From Thermovenabulum gondwanense (GTDB taxonomy: Bacteria; Bacillota; Thermosediminibacteria; Thermosediminibacterales; Thermosediminibacteraceae): a stretch of 64,000 nt of DNA. Shown here piece after piece: positions 27,836 to 36,297 of the stretch (within the stretch, counting starts at the first letter, position 1; every line of letters starts with the position of its first letter). The translations under genes were made by a program, and so were the position numbers. Location of the stretch: the NCBI RefSeq assembly GCF_001601575.1, contig NZ_LOHZ01000033.1:1-64000 (forward strand), written 5' to 3'. The notes under the pieces were generated by a model. It was not told where the DNA came from. It was given only the letters and a program-made list of their open reading frames with translations, and made no database searches.

Positions 27836-29038
27836 ATGGAGAATCCGACAATAAAAGTACAAATGTTTGGAGGGTTTTCAATTTCTTTTGAAGATAAAGT
27901 GGTATTAAATGACGAAGTACGTCATAAAAAAGAAATGAGTTTATTAAAAATTTTTCTTTCTAATAGAAAAAAATGCTTTACAAAGAACGAGCTCATTGAA
28001 ATTTTATATAAAGATTCTGAAATAAAGGATCCCGTGAATGCTTTAAAGGTGATAATTCACAGGTTGCGGAAAATGCTTATAGAAGCAGGGTTACCCGGAA
28101 AAGAATGGATTATATTTGATAAAGGGAGATATTGCTGGAATAATATTATCCCTTGCGAAATAGATTCGGAAAATTTTGAAGAAATTCTCTCTGAAGCTTC
28201 AAAGAAGGATTATCCTTTGGAAAAACGGATAGAACTTTACAAAAAAGCGGCTGAATTATATAAAGGGGATTTTTTAGCATCAAGTGAAATAGAAGACTGG
28301 ATAATTTTTTCTTCAATTCGATATCAGAATTTATATATTAATTGCATTAAAACGTTGTATAACTTATTGTCTTATCTTAATGAATATGAAGCTTTACTTA
28401 ATATTTTGGAAAAAGCAATTAATGTTTTGAAATATAGCGAGGAAATTCATATTTACTATGTAAAATGTTTAATAAAACTTAAACGTTTTAATGAGGCAAG
28501 AGAATATTTTACTACGGTGACCAATTTATTTTTTAATGAATTAGGGATGAATGTTACCCAGGGATTCCGGGAATTGTACCTTGAAATCTCAAACGAAATG
28601 GCTGAAAAAGAATATAACATTGAGGACGTTGTTAAAATATTGAAGCAAAATGATGAGCCAAATGCTTATTACTGTAATTTATTATCCTTCATTGAAAATT
28701 GTAAAATTCTTTTAAGGGCTACTGTTCGAAGTAAGACAAATGCCCATATAATCTCTTTTACTATAATGGAGACTCAAGGGGCAGCTAAGGATGAGAAGGA
28801 GATTATTAAATACATGAAAGTTCTAAGGGAAATTATTGGGAAAAATCTCAGAATGGGCGATATATATACTCAAGTGGGTCAAAATCGGATTTTAATTATG
28901 ATTCTTGGTGCAAAATTAGGAAATTGTTATGCTATAGTGGAACGTATAAAAAAAGAGTTTCATAAAATGTATAAGGGCAAAGGTTTAAAAATTGAAGGCA
29001 AAATACTGCCGGCAAGGGATTTTGAATCAATACTATAG
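27836..29038 (+). CDS. BTAD-domain (SARP-like) transcriptional regulator with GGDEF-like C-terminus
   Basis: About 400 residues. N-terminal winged helix of the OmpR/SARP type (about 5-100, with NALKVIIHRLRKML as recognition part), then a BTAD helical-repeat domain (about 105-245, KAAELYKGDFLASSEIEDW). The last ~110 residues, with LREIIGKNLRMGDIYTQVGQ and ILIMILGAKLGNCYAIVERI, have the spacing of a GGDEF domain, but the signature is replaced by GQNRI, so no cyclase activity is expected. ATG 27836 follows GGTG; GTG 27824 is an alternative. It probably controls the surface genes downstream, by position only. Confidence 0.75.
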   Translation: MENPTIKVQMFGGFSISFEDKVVLNDEVRHKKEMSLLKIFLSNRKKCFTKNELIEILYKDSEIKDPVNALKVIIHRLRKMLIEAGLPGKEWIIFDKGRYCWNNIIPCEIDSENFEEILSEASKKDYPLEKRIELYKKAAELYKGDFLASSEIEDWIIFSSIRYQNLYINCIKTLYNLLSYLNEYEALLNILEKAINVLKYSEEIHIYYVKCLIKLKRFNEAREYFTTVTNLFFNELGMNVTQGFRELYLEISNEMAEKEYNIEDVVKILKQNDEPNAYYCNLLSFIENCKILLRATVRSKTNAHIISFTIMETQGAAKDEKEIIKYMKVLREIIGKNLRMGDIYTQVGQNRILIMILGAKLGNCYAIVERIKKEFHKMYKGKGLKIEGKILPARDFESIL

Positions 29039-29042
29039 AAAA

Positions 29043-29070
29043 AAAGAGAATAAAAAATTCTCTTTTTTAT
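29043..29070 (+). terminator. Intrinsic terminator after the BTAD regulator
   Basis: AAAGAGAAT (29043-29051) and ATTCTCTTT (29057-29065) with an A-loop, then a T-run. It separates the regulator from the surface-protein gene. Confidence 0.75.
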
Positions 29071-29223
29071 TTTATCATAAAAAGACAAAAAATTATTAAA
29101 AAAATAAAATTTCGAAAAATCTTTTGCTATGTAACTCTTTTTGTAACCCTTCCATGATATTCTAATAATAAAGGAAAAGACAATAAACTTTTCTTAAAAT
29201 AAAAAAGTAAGAAGGTGAAACTC

Positions 29224-31020
29224 GTGAAAAGCATTCTTAGGAAAACAATAAGCCTTTTTCTTATAACACTAATCATAGTCGCATGTTTTTTACCAAATAT
29301 AATATTTGCCAAAGGCAAAGAGACCTCCGTACATGTATTTTTTACTACATCCTATGAAGTGGATTCGGTATTTTTAGAGCTCACCGGAAGGAGTTTAGAA
29401 ATGAATAAACAGGGCGGACACTGGATGGTTAAAGATGATGGAATTGATGTGGGCGTGAATTTATTGGGAGTTACGGTAAATTTTCTGGTGAATGATGAAA
29501 TAATATCACAGTTTTATCCTGCATCAAAATTGAATATAACTCCTGAAGGAAGCGATGGAGAAGGATCGATTAATATAAGAATGGGGGTAATTGAACCGGA
29601 GCCGGAAGAGCCCACGCAGAGCACATTGACGGTAAAATACATGCTTGATGGGACAGGAACGGAGATAGCTTCAGCTGACACTTATACACAGGAAGAAGGA
29701 AGCACGATTACCATAAATGCAAAGCAGATAAATGGATATACCTTAAAGAGCGGGCAAAGTAGCAGCTACACGTATACCTTTGAAGATAGCGATTTCGAAT
29801 ATATATTCTGGTATGTAGCAGTTGAAGAACCCGAAGAACCCGAAGTAACACAAAGCACCCTGACAGTAAAGTATATGCTGGATGGGACAGGAACGGAGAT
29901 AGCTTCGGCTGACACCTATACGCAAGATGAAGGAAGTATATTAACGGTAAATGCAAAGGAAATAGAAGGGTATGAATTAAAGAGCGGGCAAAGTAGCAGT
30001 TACACGCATACCTTTGGAGATACCGATGCAGAGTACACATTCTGGTATTTAGCAATAGAAGAGCCGGAGGAACCCGAAATAACGCAGAGCACATTAACGG
30101 TAAAATACATGGTTGATGGTACGGGCACAGTACTATATACGGAAACATTTACACAGGATGAGGGTACGTCCATAGAAATAACGGCAAAGGCATTTGAAGG
30201 GTATGAGTTAAAAGAAGACCAGGCTGGAAGTTACCAGTATACCTTTGGCGACAGCGATTTCGAATATATATTCTGGTATGTAGCAGTTGAAGAACCCGAA
30301 GAACCCGAAGTAACACAAAGCACCCTGACAGTAAAGTATATGCTGGATGGGACAGGAACGGAGATAGCTTCGGCTGACACTTATACACAGGAAGAAGGAA
30401 GCACGATTACCATAAATGCAAAGCAGATAAATGGATATACCTTAAAGAGCGGGCAAAGTAGCAGCTACACGCATACCTTTGACAGTGAAAATGGAGAGTA
30501 TATATTCTGGTATGTGGCAGTTGAAACACCTGGAGAGCCGCTAAGTCCTGGAGGAAGCACTGGTGAACCTGTATACTACAGTAACCTCACGGTGTATTAC
30601 GCATTAGCCGGGAGTGATCCTGTGGAATATTTAAGGGGTCCGGATGTTTTCAATAGAAGGTCTGGAACAAGCCTAACGATTACGGCTCCGGAATTTGCAG
30701 GCTATGTTTTAAGATCGCAAGGCACTTACATCCATACCTTTACTTTAGAGGATGCTACTTATACTTTCTTTTATGATAAAATAGTAGAGGCCGAGGCACC
30801 CCAGGTCCCCTTAGGAGGCGCTTTTGAAGGGCCTATAGGAAGCGAAGGAAATACAGAAATAGAAGTTCCAGAGCAACAGGTGCCGCTGGCAGAACCCACT
30901 CCCCCGTTGAACAAGATACCTCAAACAGGTGGCGTGGCTCCCGAAATATTTTACGCAGCAGGTTTATCACTGATTTCCTTAGGAAGCATACTTAATAAAA
31001 GAAGGTCTAATCGGAAGTAG
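29224..31020 (+). CDS. Sortase-anchored surface protein with MucBP-like tandem repeats
   Basis: About 598 residues. Signal peptide (about 1-29), a unique N-terminal domain (about 30-130), then four ~78-residue MucBP-like repeats (STLTVKYMLDGTGTEI ... YTYTFEDSDFEYIFWYV) joined by Glu-Pro linkers EEPEEPEVTQ, a fifth divergent repeat (NLTVYYALAGSDPVEYL), a Pro-rich spacer, and a cell-wall sorting signal: IPQTGG, hydrophobic helix and RRSNRK tail. Start GTG 29224 is six bases after GAAGGTG; GTG 29215 lies inside that site. The sortase next door very likely anchors it. Repeats 1 and 4 are nearly identical at DNA level. Confidence 0.88.
   Translation: MKSILRKTISLFLITLIIVACFLPNIIFAKGKETSVHVFFTTSYEVDSVFLELTGRSLEMNKQGGHWMVKDDGIDVGVNLLGVTVNFLVNDEIISQFYPASKLNITPEGSDGEGSINIRMGVIEPEPEEPTQSTLTVKYMLDGTGTEIASADTYTQEEGSTITINAKQINGYTLKSGQSSSYTYTFEDSDFEYIFWYVAVEEPEEPEVTQSTLTVKYMLDGTGTEIASADTYTQDEGSILTVNAKEIEGYELKSGQSSSYTHTFGDTDAEYTFWYLAIEEPEEPEITQSTLTVKYMVDGTGTVLYTETFTQDEGTSIEITAKAFEGYELKEDQAGSYQYTFGDSDFEYIFWYVAVEEPEEPEVTQSTLTVKYMLDGTGTEIASADTYTQEEGSTITINAKQINGYTLKSGQSSSYTHTFDSENGEYIFWYVAVETPGEPLSPGGSTGEPVYYSNLTVYYALAGSDPVEYLRGPDVFNRRSGTSLTITAPEFAGYVLRSQGTYIHTFTLEDATYTFFYDKIVEAEAPQVPLGGAFEGPIGSEGNTEIEVPEQQVPLAEPTPPLNKIPQTGGVAPEIFYAAGLSLISLGSILNKRRSNRK
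29611..30540 (+). repeat. Tandem in-frame repeats of ~234 bp within the surface-protein gene
   Basis: Units begin near 29620, 29853, 30087 and 30321, with a period of about 78 codons. The first and fourth share long identical stretches, for example around the word GGATGGGACAGGAACGGAGA, and the linker GAAGAACCCGAAGAACCCGA occurs twice. Unit number could change by recombination. Confidence 0.85.
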
Positions 31021-31028
31021 CTGATATA

Positions 31029-31060
31029 ACGGGTGGTAAACATTTACCGCCCGTTTTTAT
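31029..31060 (+). terminator. Terminator between the surface protein and sortase
   Basis: ACGGGTGGTAAA (31029-31040) and TTTACCGCCCGT (31043-31054), one G-U pair, then TTTTATT. The sortase starts 24 bases later, so read-through or a separate promoter is needed for it. Confidence 0.75.
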
Positions 31061-31082
31061 TCTGCTTTGGAGGAAGATAAAA

Positions 31083-31766
31083 ATGAGAAATTTTTCAAAA
31101 ATATTAATCATTATAGGTATAATTTTAATTTGTATTCCTGCCGGTGCACAAATCGTATACAAATATAACAATAAAAATATTGAGTCTATTTCAACTAAAA
31201 AAATTGAAACAGCAATACAAGAAAATATTGATATAATTGAGGAAGGAGAAAATATTCAACTAACCAAGAAAGCTTTGGCAGAGGTAATTAATGAAGCGGT
31301 TGATGAAAAAGAAGATAATATCTCACACATAGATGAAAATAATAAAAAAACTAATAATAAAAAGGAGTTTATTTATTTAGGCAATATAGTAATAAAAAAA
31401 ATAAACTTGGATTTAAAAATTGTTGAAGGTGTGGAAAAATCGGATTTAGCAGTAGGGGCAGGGCATGTACCAAAGACCGCAGGTTTTGGAGAAGAAGGGA
31501 ACTGCGTACTTCTCGGGCATCGCAGCTCTTCTTACAATAATTTTTTTAGATACATTGATAAACTAAAAGAGGGAGACGAAATTATTATAAAAGACAAAAA
31601 TGGAAACGAATTTGTCTATATCGTAAGCGGTTCAAAAGTTGTAAAGCCAGAGGATGTAAGCGTTTTATTACCGGCGCCCGGGGAATACAGACTTACCCTT
31701 ATAACCTGTACCCCAATATATGTTTCCACCCACAGATTGGTTGTAACAGCAAATTTGAAAAAGTAA
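31083..31766 (+). CDS. Sortase
   Basis: 227 residues. An N-terminal membrane helix (about 7-24), a charged linker, and a sortase beta-barrel (about 95-227) with catalytic His in VLLGHRSSSYNNFF, Cys in LTLITCTPIYVSTHRLVV and the Arg six residues later in the same motif. The TCTPxxxxTHRL pattern is usual in class C and class D enzymes; the class cannot be fixed by eye. It cuts the IPQTG-type signal of the upstream protein and joins it to the wall. Ribosome site GGAGGA. Confidence 0.9.
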   Translation: MRNFSKILIIIGIILICIPAGAQIVYKYNNKNIESISTKKIETAIQENIDIIEEGENIQLTKKALAEVINEAVDEKEDNISHIDENNKKTNNKKEFIYLGNIVIKKINLDLKIVEGVEKSDLAVGAGHVPKTAGFGEEGNCVLLGHRSSSYNNFFRYIDKLKEGDEIIIKDKNGNEFVYIVSGSKVVKPEDVSVLLPAPGEYRLTLITCTPIYVSTHRLVVTANLKK

Positions 31767-31794
31767 AAAATTAATAAATATTTCCCGGACCCTA

Positions 31795-31822
31795 TTGTAA
31801 TATAATATAGGTATAATATAAT
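31795..31822 (+). promoter_or_regulatory. Promoter before the c-di-GMP riboswitch
   Basis: TTGTAA (31795-31800), 16 bases, TATAAT (31817-31822). The predicted transcript start falls a few bases before the aptamer. Confidence 0.55.
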
Positions 31823-31835
31823 AGTAATTAGAAAG

Positions 31836-31931
31836 AAATCCCCGATAAAGGCAAAACCGGCGAAAGCCGGCGACGCAAAGCTAAAGGGCCTAAACCGCCA
31901 AAAGCGGCATGGCAGCCAGCTACCGAAAGGA
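31836..31931 (+). ncRNA. c-di-GMP-I (GEMM) riboswitch
   Basis: The leader has the GEMM-I core: AAAGGCAAAACC, stem CCGGC-GAAA-GCCGG (31857-31870) with GAAA tetraloop, the conserved GACGCAAAGC (31872-31881), then GGGCCTAAACC, and ATGGCAGCCAGCTACCGA at the end (about 31909-31926). The aptamer abuts the ribosome site AAAGGATGA of the next gene, and the 5' flank AAATCC can pair with the GGAT of that site, so control is probably at translation. That pairing is inference. Confidence 0.92.
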
Positions 31932-31940
31932 TGATTTTTT

Positions 31941-32768
31941 ATGCCTAAAATTTTAATACCCAAAAATTTTAAGACATTTGTTATTTCGGTAGCGATATTT
32001 TTATCTTTATTTTTACAAACTGAATCGGTATTTGCGCAAGTGGGAGCCTTAGATATATCTAATATTGATAAAGGGGTAATCGGTTATCATATAGCAGAAA
32101 ATTCTTCACAAAGTTATATGTTGATGATTAAAAAAGACGATAAAACCTATTATTACTATTTGAATAATGGTAAAAAGGATTACTTTCCTCTTCAAATGGG
32201 AAATGGGAAGTATAAAGTGGTTCTTCTCGAAAAAATTTCAGGGAATAAATACAAAGTAGTGCAAAGCGATGAAGTTACGTTAAATATTAAAGACGAAAAA
32301 CAGGTTTTCCTGAACTCAGTTCAAAATATAAAATGGATGATGGAGGATGCGGCGATAAAAAAAGCAGCAGAACTTACAAAAGGAGTGACAAAAGATTCTG
32401 AAAAAATAAAAATAATTTATAATTATATAATAAGCAATTACAAATATGATAAAGAAAAAGCGAAGACGGTTAGCTCGCCGTATATACCTGATATAACTGA
32501 TATTTTCAACAAAAAGAAAGGTATTTGTTTCGATTACTCTTCGCTATTTGCGGCAATGCTAAGAAGTTTAAATATTCCTGCTAAACTTGTGATGGGGACA
32601 AGCAGTTTAACGAAAGACAGTTATCACGCATGGAATGAAGTATATATTTCCGATGCGGGGAAATGGGTAATAATCGATACTACCGTCGATGCCTCTTTTA
32701 AAAACGCAAATAAACCTTACAGTATGGAGAAAAGCCCGGATAAATACTTTGCTGATAAAGTGTATTAA
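31941..32768 (+). CDS. Exported transglutaminase-like (cysteine protease fold) protein
   Basis: 275 residues. Signal peptide about 1-31 (ending SVFAQ), a ~110-residue unassigned N-terminal region, and a transglutaminase-core domain (about 150-270): Cys in KKGICFDYSSLFAAMLRSL, His in SYHAWNEVYI, Asp in WVIIDTTVD. Such domains act as proteases or cross-linkers on cell-envelope proteins. It is directly under the c-di-GMP riboswitch and beside the sortase system, so a role in surface attachment or biofilm change is plausible. Ends at a strong bidirectional terminator. Confidence 0.88.
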   Translation: MPKILIPKNFKTFVISVAIFLSLFLQTESVFAQVGALDISNIDKGVIGYHIAENSSQSYMLMIKKDDKTYYYYLNNGKKDYFPLQMGNGKYKVVLLEKISGNKYKVVQSDEVTLNIKDEKQVFLNSVQNIKWMMEDAAIKKAAELTKGVTKDSEKIKIIYNYIISNYKYDKEKAKTVSSPYIPDITDIFNKKKGICFDYSSLFAAMLRSLNIPAKLVMGTSSLTKDSYHAWNEVYISDAGKWVIIDTTVDASFKNANKPYSMEKSPDKYFADKVY

Positions 32769-32781
32769 CCCTGTAAAATAT

Positions 32782-32819
32782 AAAAAAAGGGAGAAAGTTT
32801 TATCTTTCTCCCTTTTTTT
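32782..32819. terminator. Strong bidirectional terminator
   Basis: Perfect 16-bp stem, A7GGGAGAAAG (32782-32797) with CTTTCTCCCT7 (32804-32819), serving the convergent genes on both sides. Confidence 0.9.
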
Positions 32820-32833
32820 CACCATTTGTAATC

Positions 32834-33718
32834 CTAATTCTTGTTTAACAGGTATTCCACATTGTATTTTGAGTATAATTCCTGCATCCACGGATCGTAT
32901 TCCTGCTGGAATTTCTGATTGAAAAGGATATCCTTTATTTTTTCTTTGCTCTTGTCAAAACTGGCTTCCTGGGCATCCTTTTTTTCTTCCACTTTTATGA
33001 TATGATAACCGTACTGGGTTTTTACCGGCGAACTTATCTCTCCTACTTTTAGAGAAAAGGCTGCATCTTCAAATTCCTTTACCATATCTCCCCTGCTGAA
33101 AAAGCCCAGATCCCCTCCACTTTCCTTGGAGGCGGTATCTTTCGAATACTGTTTTGCGAGTTCTGCAAAATCCTGGCCGTTCTTTAATTTAGCCGATATT
33201 TCGTTAGCAAGCTTTTCGTCATCCACTAAAATATGGCGGGCTCTTACCTGTTCCTTTTGAGCAAATTCATCTTTATGCTCATTAAAATAGGATTTCATTT
33301 CTTCTTCGGTGATACTGATTCTGGGAGCAATAAGCTTTTTAGTCTTTATACTCATGGCCAAATTCTTTTTATACTCTTCGAAGGAATAACCACCCATTGC
33401 TAAGTTTTGTTTAAAAGCGGTTTCACCGCCATAGGCTTCGTATATTTTTTCCAGTTCTTTATTAATATCTTCATCGGTAACAGCGATGTTTTGTTTTTTG
33501 GCTTCCAAATCAATAATTTTTTGAGAAATTAAATAATCTAAGGCTTCTTCGCCAATGGTTTTTACCATTAGATCGTATAGTTCATCCTTGCTTATAACTT
33601 CTCCGTTTACCTTTGCCACTGCTTCGCTTTTCTTTTCGCTGCAGCCGGCAATTAGACCTATTATCAGGGTAGCAATTATAAAAATAATCGCTGCTTTTTT
33701 AAGGGACAAATTTCTCAT
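32834..33718 (-). CDS. prsA: PrsA-like lipoprotein foldase (parvulin peptidyl-prolyl isomerase)
   Basis: 294 residues. Lipoprotein signal with lipobox LIAGC (Cys about 26), then a SurA-N-like chaperone part (about 30-150, with [19 protein letters not shown]) and a parvulin domain (about 155-255) with [26 protein letters not shown] and [10 protein letters not shown]. It helps secreted proteins fold on the outer face of the membrane, which fits the many exported proteins in this window. It is a single gene on the minus strand, ending at the shared terminator. Confidence 0.88.
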   Translation of the reverse strand: MRNLSLKKAAIIFIIATLIIGLIAGCSEKKSEAVAKVNGEVISKDELYDLMVKTIGEEALDYLISQKIIDLEAKKQNIAVTDEDINKELEKIYEAYGGETAFKQNLAMGGYSFEEYKKNLAMSIKTKKLIAPRISITEEEMKSYFNEHKDEFAQKEQVRARHILVDDEKLANEISAKLKNGQDFAELAKQYSKDTASKESGGDLGFFSRGDMVKEFEDAAFSLKVGEISSPVKTQYGYHIIKVEEKKDAQEASFDKSKEKIKDILFNQKFQQEYDPWMQELYSKYNVEYLLNKN

Positions 33719-33833
33719 TTATATTCACGCTCCATATTTTGAATTTTAAAAACCACATATTTATAATATTAACAGAAAGTAGCGGTTTTTTCTATATGTA
33801 AATGTATGGCTAAATAAAAAGGAGGAGAAAATT

Positions 33834-34619
33834 ATGAAATTATTTCAGGTGGATGCCTTTGCGGAAAATTTATTTGAAGGTAACCCGGCAGGAGTATGCC
33901 TTTTAGAAAAGCAAATTGACCGGGATTTAATGCAAAAAATAGCTATGGAAATGAACCTTTCTGAAACGGCTTTTCTGCTAAAAAAAGAAAGAGGGTATGA
34001 TTTAAGGTGGTTTACTCCTGAAAGTGAAGTTGACCTTTGCGGACATGCTACCCTTGCCAGCGCTCACATATTATGGGAAGAAGGGTTTTTAGAAAATAAT
34101 GAGGAAGCTGTTTTTTACACGAAAAGTGGAGTACTAAAAGCCTTCAAAGATAAGGATTACATTATCCTTGATTTTCCATTAGAACCGGCAGAAGCCGCAG
34201 AATTAACCGAAGAATTAAAAAAAGCTCTAAAAGTTCCTGTAATTTTTACAGGGAAAAACCGAATGGATTATTTAATTGAAGTAGAAAATGAGGAAAGCGT
34301 GAAAAATTTAAAACCCGATTTTGAGATTTTAAAAAAAGTAAATGCAAGAGGAATTATTGTAACCAGTGCATCATCAAATCCTGAATACGATTTTGTTTCC
34401 AGGTTTTTCGCACCGGCTGTAGGCATAAATGAGGATCCCGTCACCGGGTCTGCTCATTGCTGTTTAGGTCCTTACTGGAAGGAAAAACTCAATAAAGACA
34501 ATTTAATAGCATATCAGGCCTCTAAAAGAGGAGGAAAATTAAAGCTGAAAGTTTTAAACGATAGAATATTAATCGGAGGAAAAGCAATTACATTTTTCAG
34601 GACTGAAATTCTAAAATAA
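33834..34619 (+). CDS. PhzF-family isomerase/epimerase-like protein
   Basis: 261 residues, PhzF fold. It begins KLFQVDAFAENLFEGNPAGVCLLE and has MNLSETAFLL (with the family's catalytic Glu), WFTPESEVDLCGHATLASAH and the C-terminal half-repeat GINEDPVTGSAHCCLGPYW. Members isomerise small metabolites; the substrate here is unknown. Ribosome site AGGAGGAG. Its last 9 bases overlap the end of the methyltransferase gene on the opposite strand, marking the edge of the restriction-modification insertion. Confidence 0.9.
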   Translation: MKLFQVDAFAENLFEGNPAGVCLLEKQIDRDLMQKIAMEMNLSETAFLLKKERGYDLRWFTPESEVDLCGHATLASAHILWEEGFLENNEEAVFYTKSGVLKAFKDKDYIILDFPLEPAEAAELTEELKKALKVPVIFTGKNRMDYLIEVENEESVKNLKPDFEILKKVNARGIIVTSASSNPEYDFVSRFFAPAVGINEDPVTGSAHCCLGPYWKEKLNKDNLIAYQASKRGGKLKLKVLNDRILIGGKAITFFRTEILK

Positions 34620-35390
34620 ACGGGAGCTATATTTTATTCTCGCTAATTTTTCTGTTTTTTTAGGTTTTCTGAAGATAAATAAATGTTCATGCATTATTAA
34701 ATAAAATTTATATTTTTCTACTTGTTTTTCCCAATATGGAGTTGATTTACAATTATGCTGAACTTTTATAATATCTTCTTTTAAAACGAATCCTTGATTT
34801 AAAAAAAGTCTCATAACAAAGTATGAAAGAGGGACGTAATGTCCATTCTTTCTGGTATCTCCAATTAATATTGCGCAAAATTTATCGTCTTTTAGTACTC
34901 TATATAATTCAATTACCCCCTTTTCCAATTCATTGCAAAATTCTTTAACATCTGCTATATTTGATAAATCTCCTTCGATATTTCCTTTTGAATATTTTAT
35001 TATATTTAAGTACGGAGGATGAGTTATTATTAAGTCAATACTATTATCATCTATTTCATTCAAATTTCTTACATCTCCTACTTTTACTATCTGTTCATAG
35101 GTATTTTCATATTCAAATAATAAATTAATTCTTGTTAGTTCTACACTTTGCGGATTAATATCATAACCAATACCTTTTCTTTTTAATAATTTTGTTTCGA
35201 TTAAAGTCGTACCGCTACCAACCATAGGGTCAAGTATGATATCTCCTTCATTAGAATATCTTAAAATTATGTTTCTTGGAATTTGCGGAGCGAAATTTCC
35301 TCTATAACTTCCGTTGTGTGTAACCCATTTTCCTCTTTCAGGAAAAGACCAAACGGTGGTAATTTCTTTTTTAAATTCTAAATCCTGCAT
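34611..35390 (-). CDS. DNA methyltransferase, second of the DpnII-type system
   Basis: 259 residues. The SAM-binding motif ILDPMVGSGTTLIETKLL and GIGYDINPQSVELTRI come first (about residues 48-85) and the catalytic motif LIITHPPYLNIIKYS comes second (about 120-135). It modifies an exocyclic amino group (adenine N6 or cytosine N4). The order of motifs differs from DpnA-type enzymes, so it may belong to another subgroup. Ribosome site GGAGG; it overlaps the restriction gene by 13 bases and is last in the four-gene minus-strand operon. Confidence 0.85.
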   Translation of the reverse strand: MQDLEFKKEITTVWSFPERGKWVTHNGSYRGNFAPQIPRNIILRYSNEGDIILDPMVGSGTTLIETKLLKRKGIGYDINPQSVELTRINLLFEYENTYEQIVKVGDVRNLNEIDDNSIDLIITHPPYLNIIKYSKGNIEGDLSNIADVKEFCNELEKGVIELYRVLKDDKFCAILIGDTRKNGHYVPLSYFVMRLFLNQGFVLKEDIIKVQHNCKSTPYWEKQVEKYKFYLIMHEHLFIFRKPKKTEKLARIKYSSRLF

Positions 35391-36292
35391 ATTATTTCCT
35401 CCAATAAGCCAAGTCGTACAAAATGAATGTTTAAGAGATAATCTATTTTATCAAATCCTTTATGTATCTGATTTTTCTGTCCTTTCCATCCTTCACCATC
35501 AGTAATCCAGATAAACTTGAATCCATTTTCTTTTAATTCATTTTGCCTTTCTATATAAGAATCAACAATTTCTTGAGGTTTTGAGCCGGTTCCCGAAAAA
35601 AAATTAACTTCAATATTGATAATTTTGTTATTTTTGATTAATATAAAATCGGCTTTTCTGTTTTTTATTGAAGGGTTAACTCTTATTTTATATTTATCCT
35701 CCAAATATCCAAATTTTTTTTGGAACAAAGGTTTATATCCTAATTTATTTGAAATATTTTCAATTATAGGTTTTAATAATATTTCCATAGCTCTTCCACT
35801 TCTATTTTTTCTTGCGTGAGTATCTAAACCTACTTCTACCCCGATTGCATAATCCTGGATACTTTTTGCCCCCATCTCAAGAAAAAATTTTTTTAGCCCA
35901 GTTTTATTAAAAAATTCTACCAAATCTTCAATTTCTTTATCTGAAAGGGTTCTGGCATTAAAATCATAATTTACAATACAAAAATCACCACTATTTAAAT
36001 CTTTAATTATTTTAAGATTTTTTTCTCTTATTGCTAACAATAACGGTATTACGGGTATTACTTGAGGATAATCTTTAAGAATTTTTTTTAAATCCTTTTC
36101 AAATTCTTTGCTCCAAATTAAGCTATTAAAAATATTTAGTTCTATTTTAAATTTATTGATATGCTTTTTTATTTTACTCCAATCAGTAAAAAAATCATAG
36201 CTTCTGTTTGTATCTATAATTGTTTCATGAAATTTTTCTATAACGCTTTCTTGATCATTCAAATTTAAAAAATCTAAATATAACTTATTCAT
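35378..36292 (-). CDS. Type II restriction endonuclease, DpnII/MboI family (probable GATC cutter)
   Basis: 304 residues. The family block GVEVGLDTHARKNRSGRAME lies near residues 155-174, and the catalytic core RKADFILIKNNKIINIEVNFF (Asp ... Glu-x-Asn spacing) near 215-235, followed by GTGSKPQEIVDSYIERQNEL, as in DpnII and MboI relatives. It would cut unmethylated GATC. The start ATG overlaps the region of the adenine methyltransferase stop. The two methylase genes on either side protect host DNA. Specificity is by family, not shown. Confidence 0.85.
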   Translation of the reverse strand: MNKLYLDFLNLNDQESVIEKFHETIIDTNRSYDFFTDWSKIKKHINKFKIELNIFNSLIWSKEFEKDLKKILKDYPQVIPVIPLLLAIREKNLKIIKDLNSGDFCIVNYDFNARTLSDKEIEDLVEFFNKTGLKKFFLEMGAKSIQDYAIGVEVGLDTHARKNRSGRAMEILLKPIIENISNKLGYKPLFQKKFGYLEDKYKIRVNPSIKNRKADFILIKNNKIINIEVNFFSGTGSKPQEIVDSYIERQNELKENGFKFIWITDGEGWKGQKNQIHKGFDKIDYLLNIHFVRLGLLEEIICRI

Positions 36293-36297
36293 TCATA

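Noticed and set aside
29708-30388. Several minus-strand frames in the repeat region
   Set aside because: They mirror the tandem repeats of the surface-protein gene and repeat among themselves; no start signals.
29611-30540. Possible CRISPR-like array because of regular repeats
   Set aside because: The period is about 234 bases, is in frame and encodes MucBP-like protein repeats; there are no short repeats with unique spacers.
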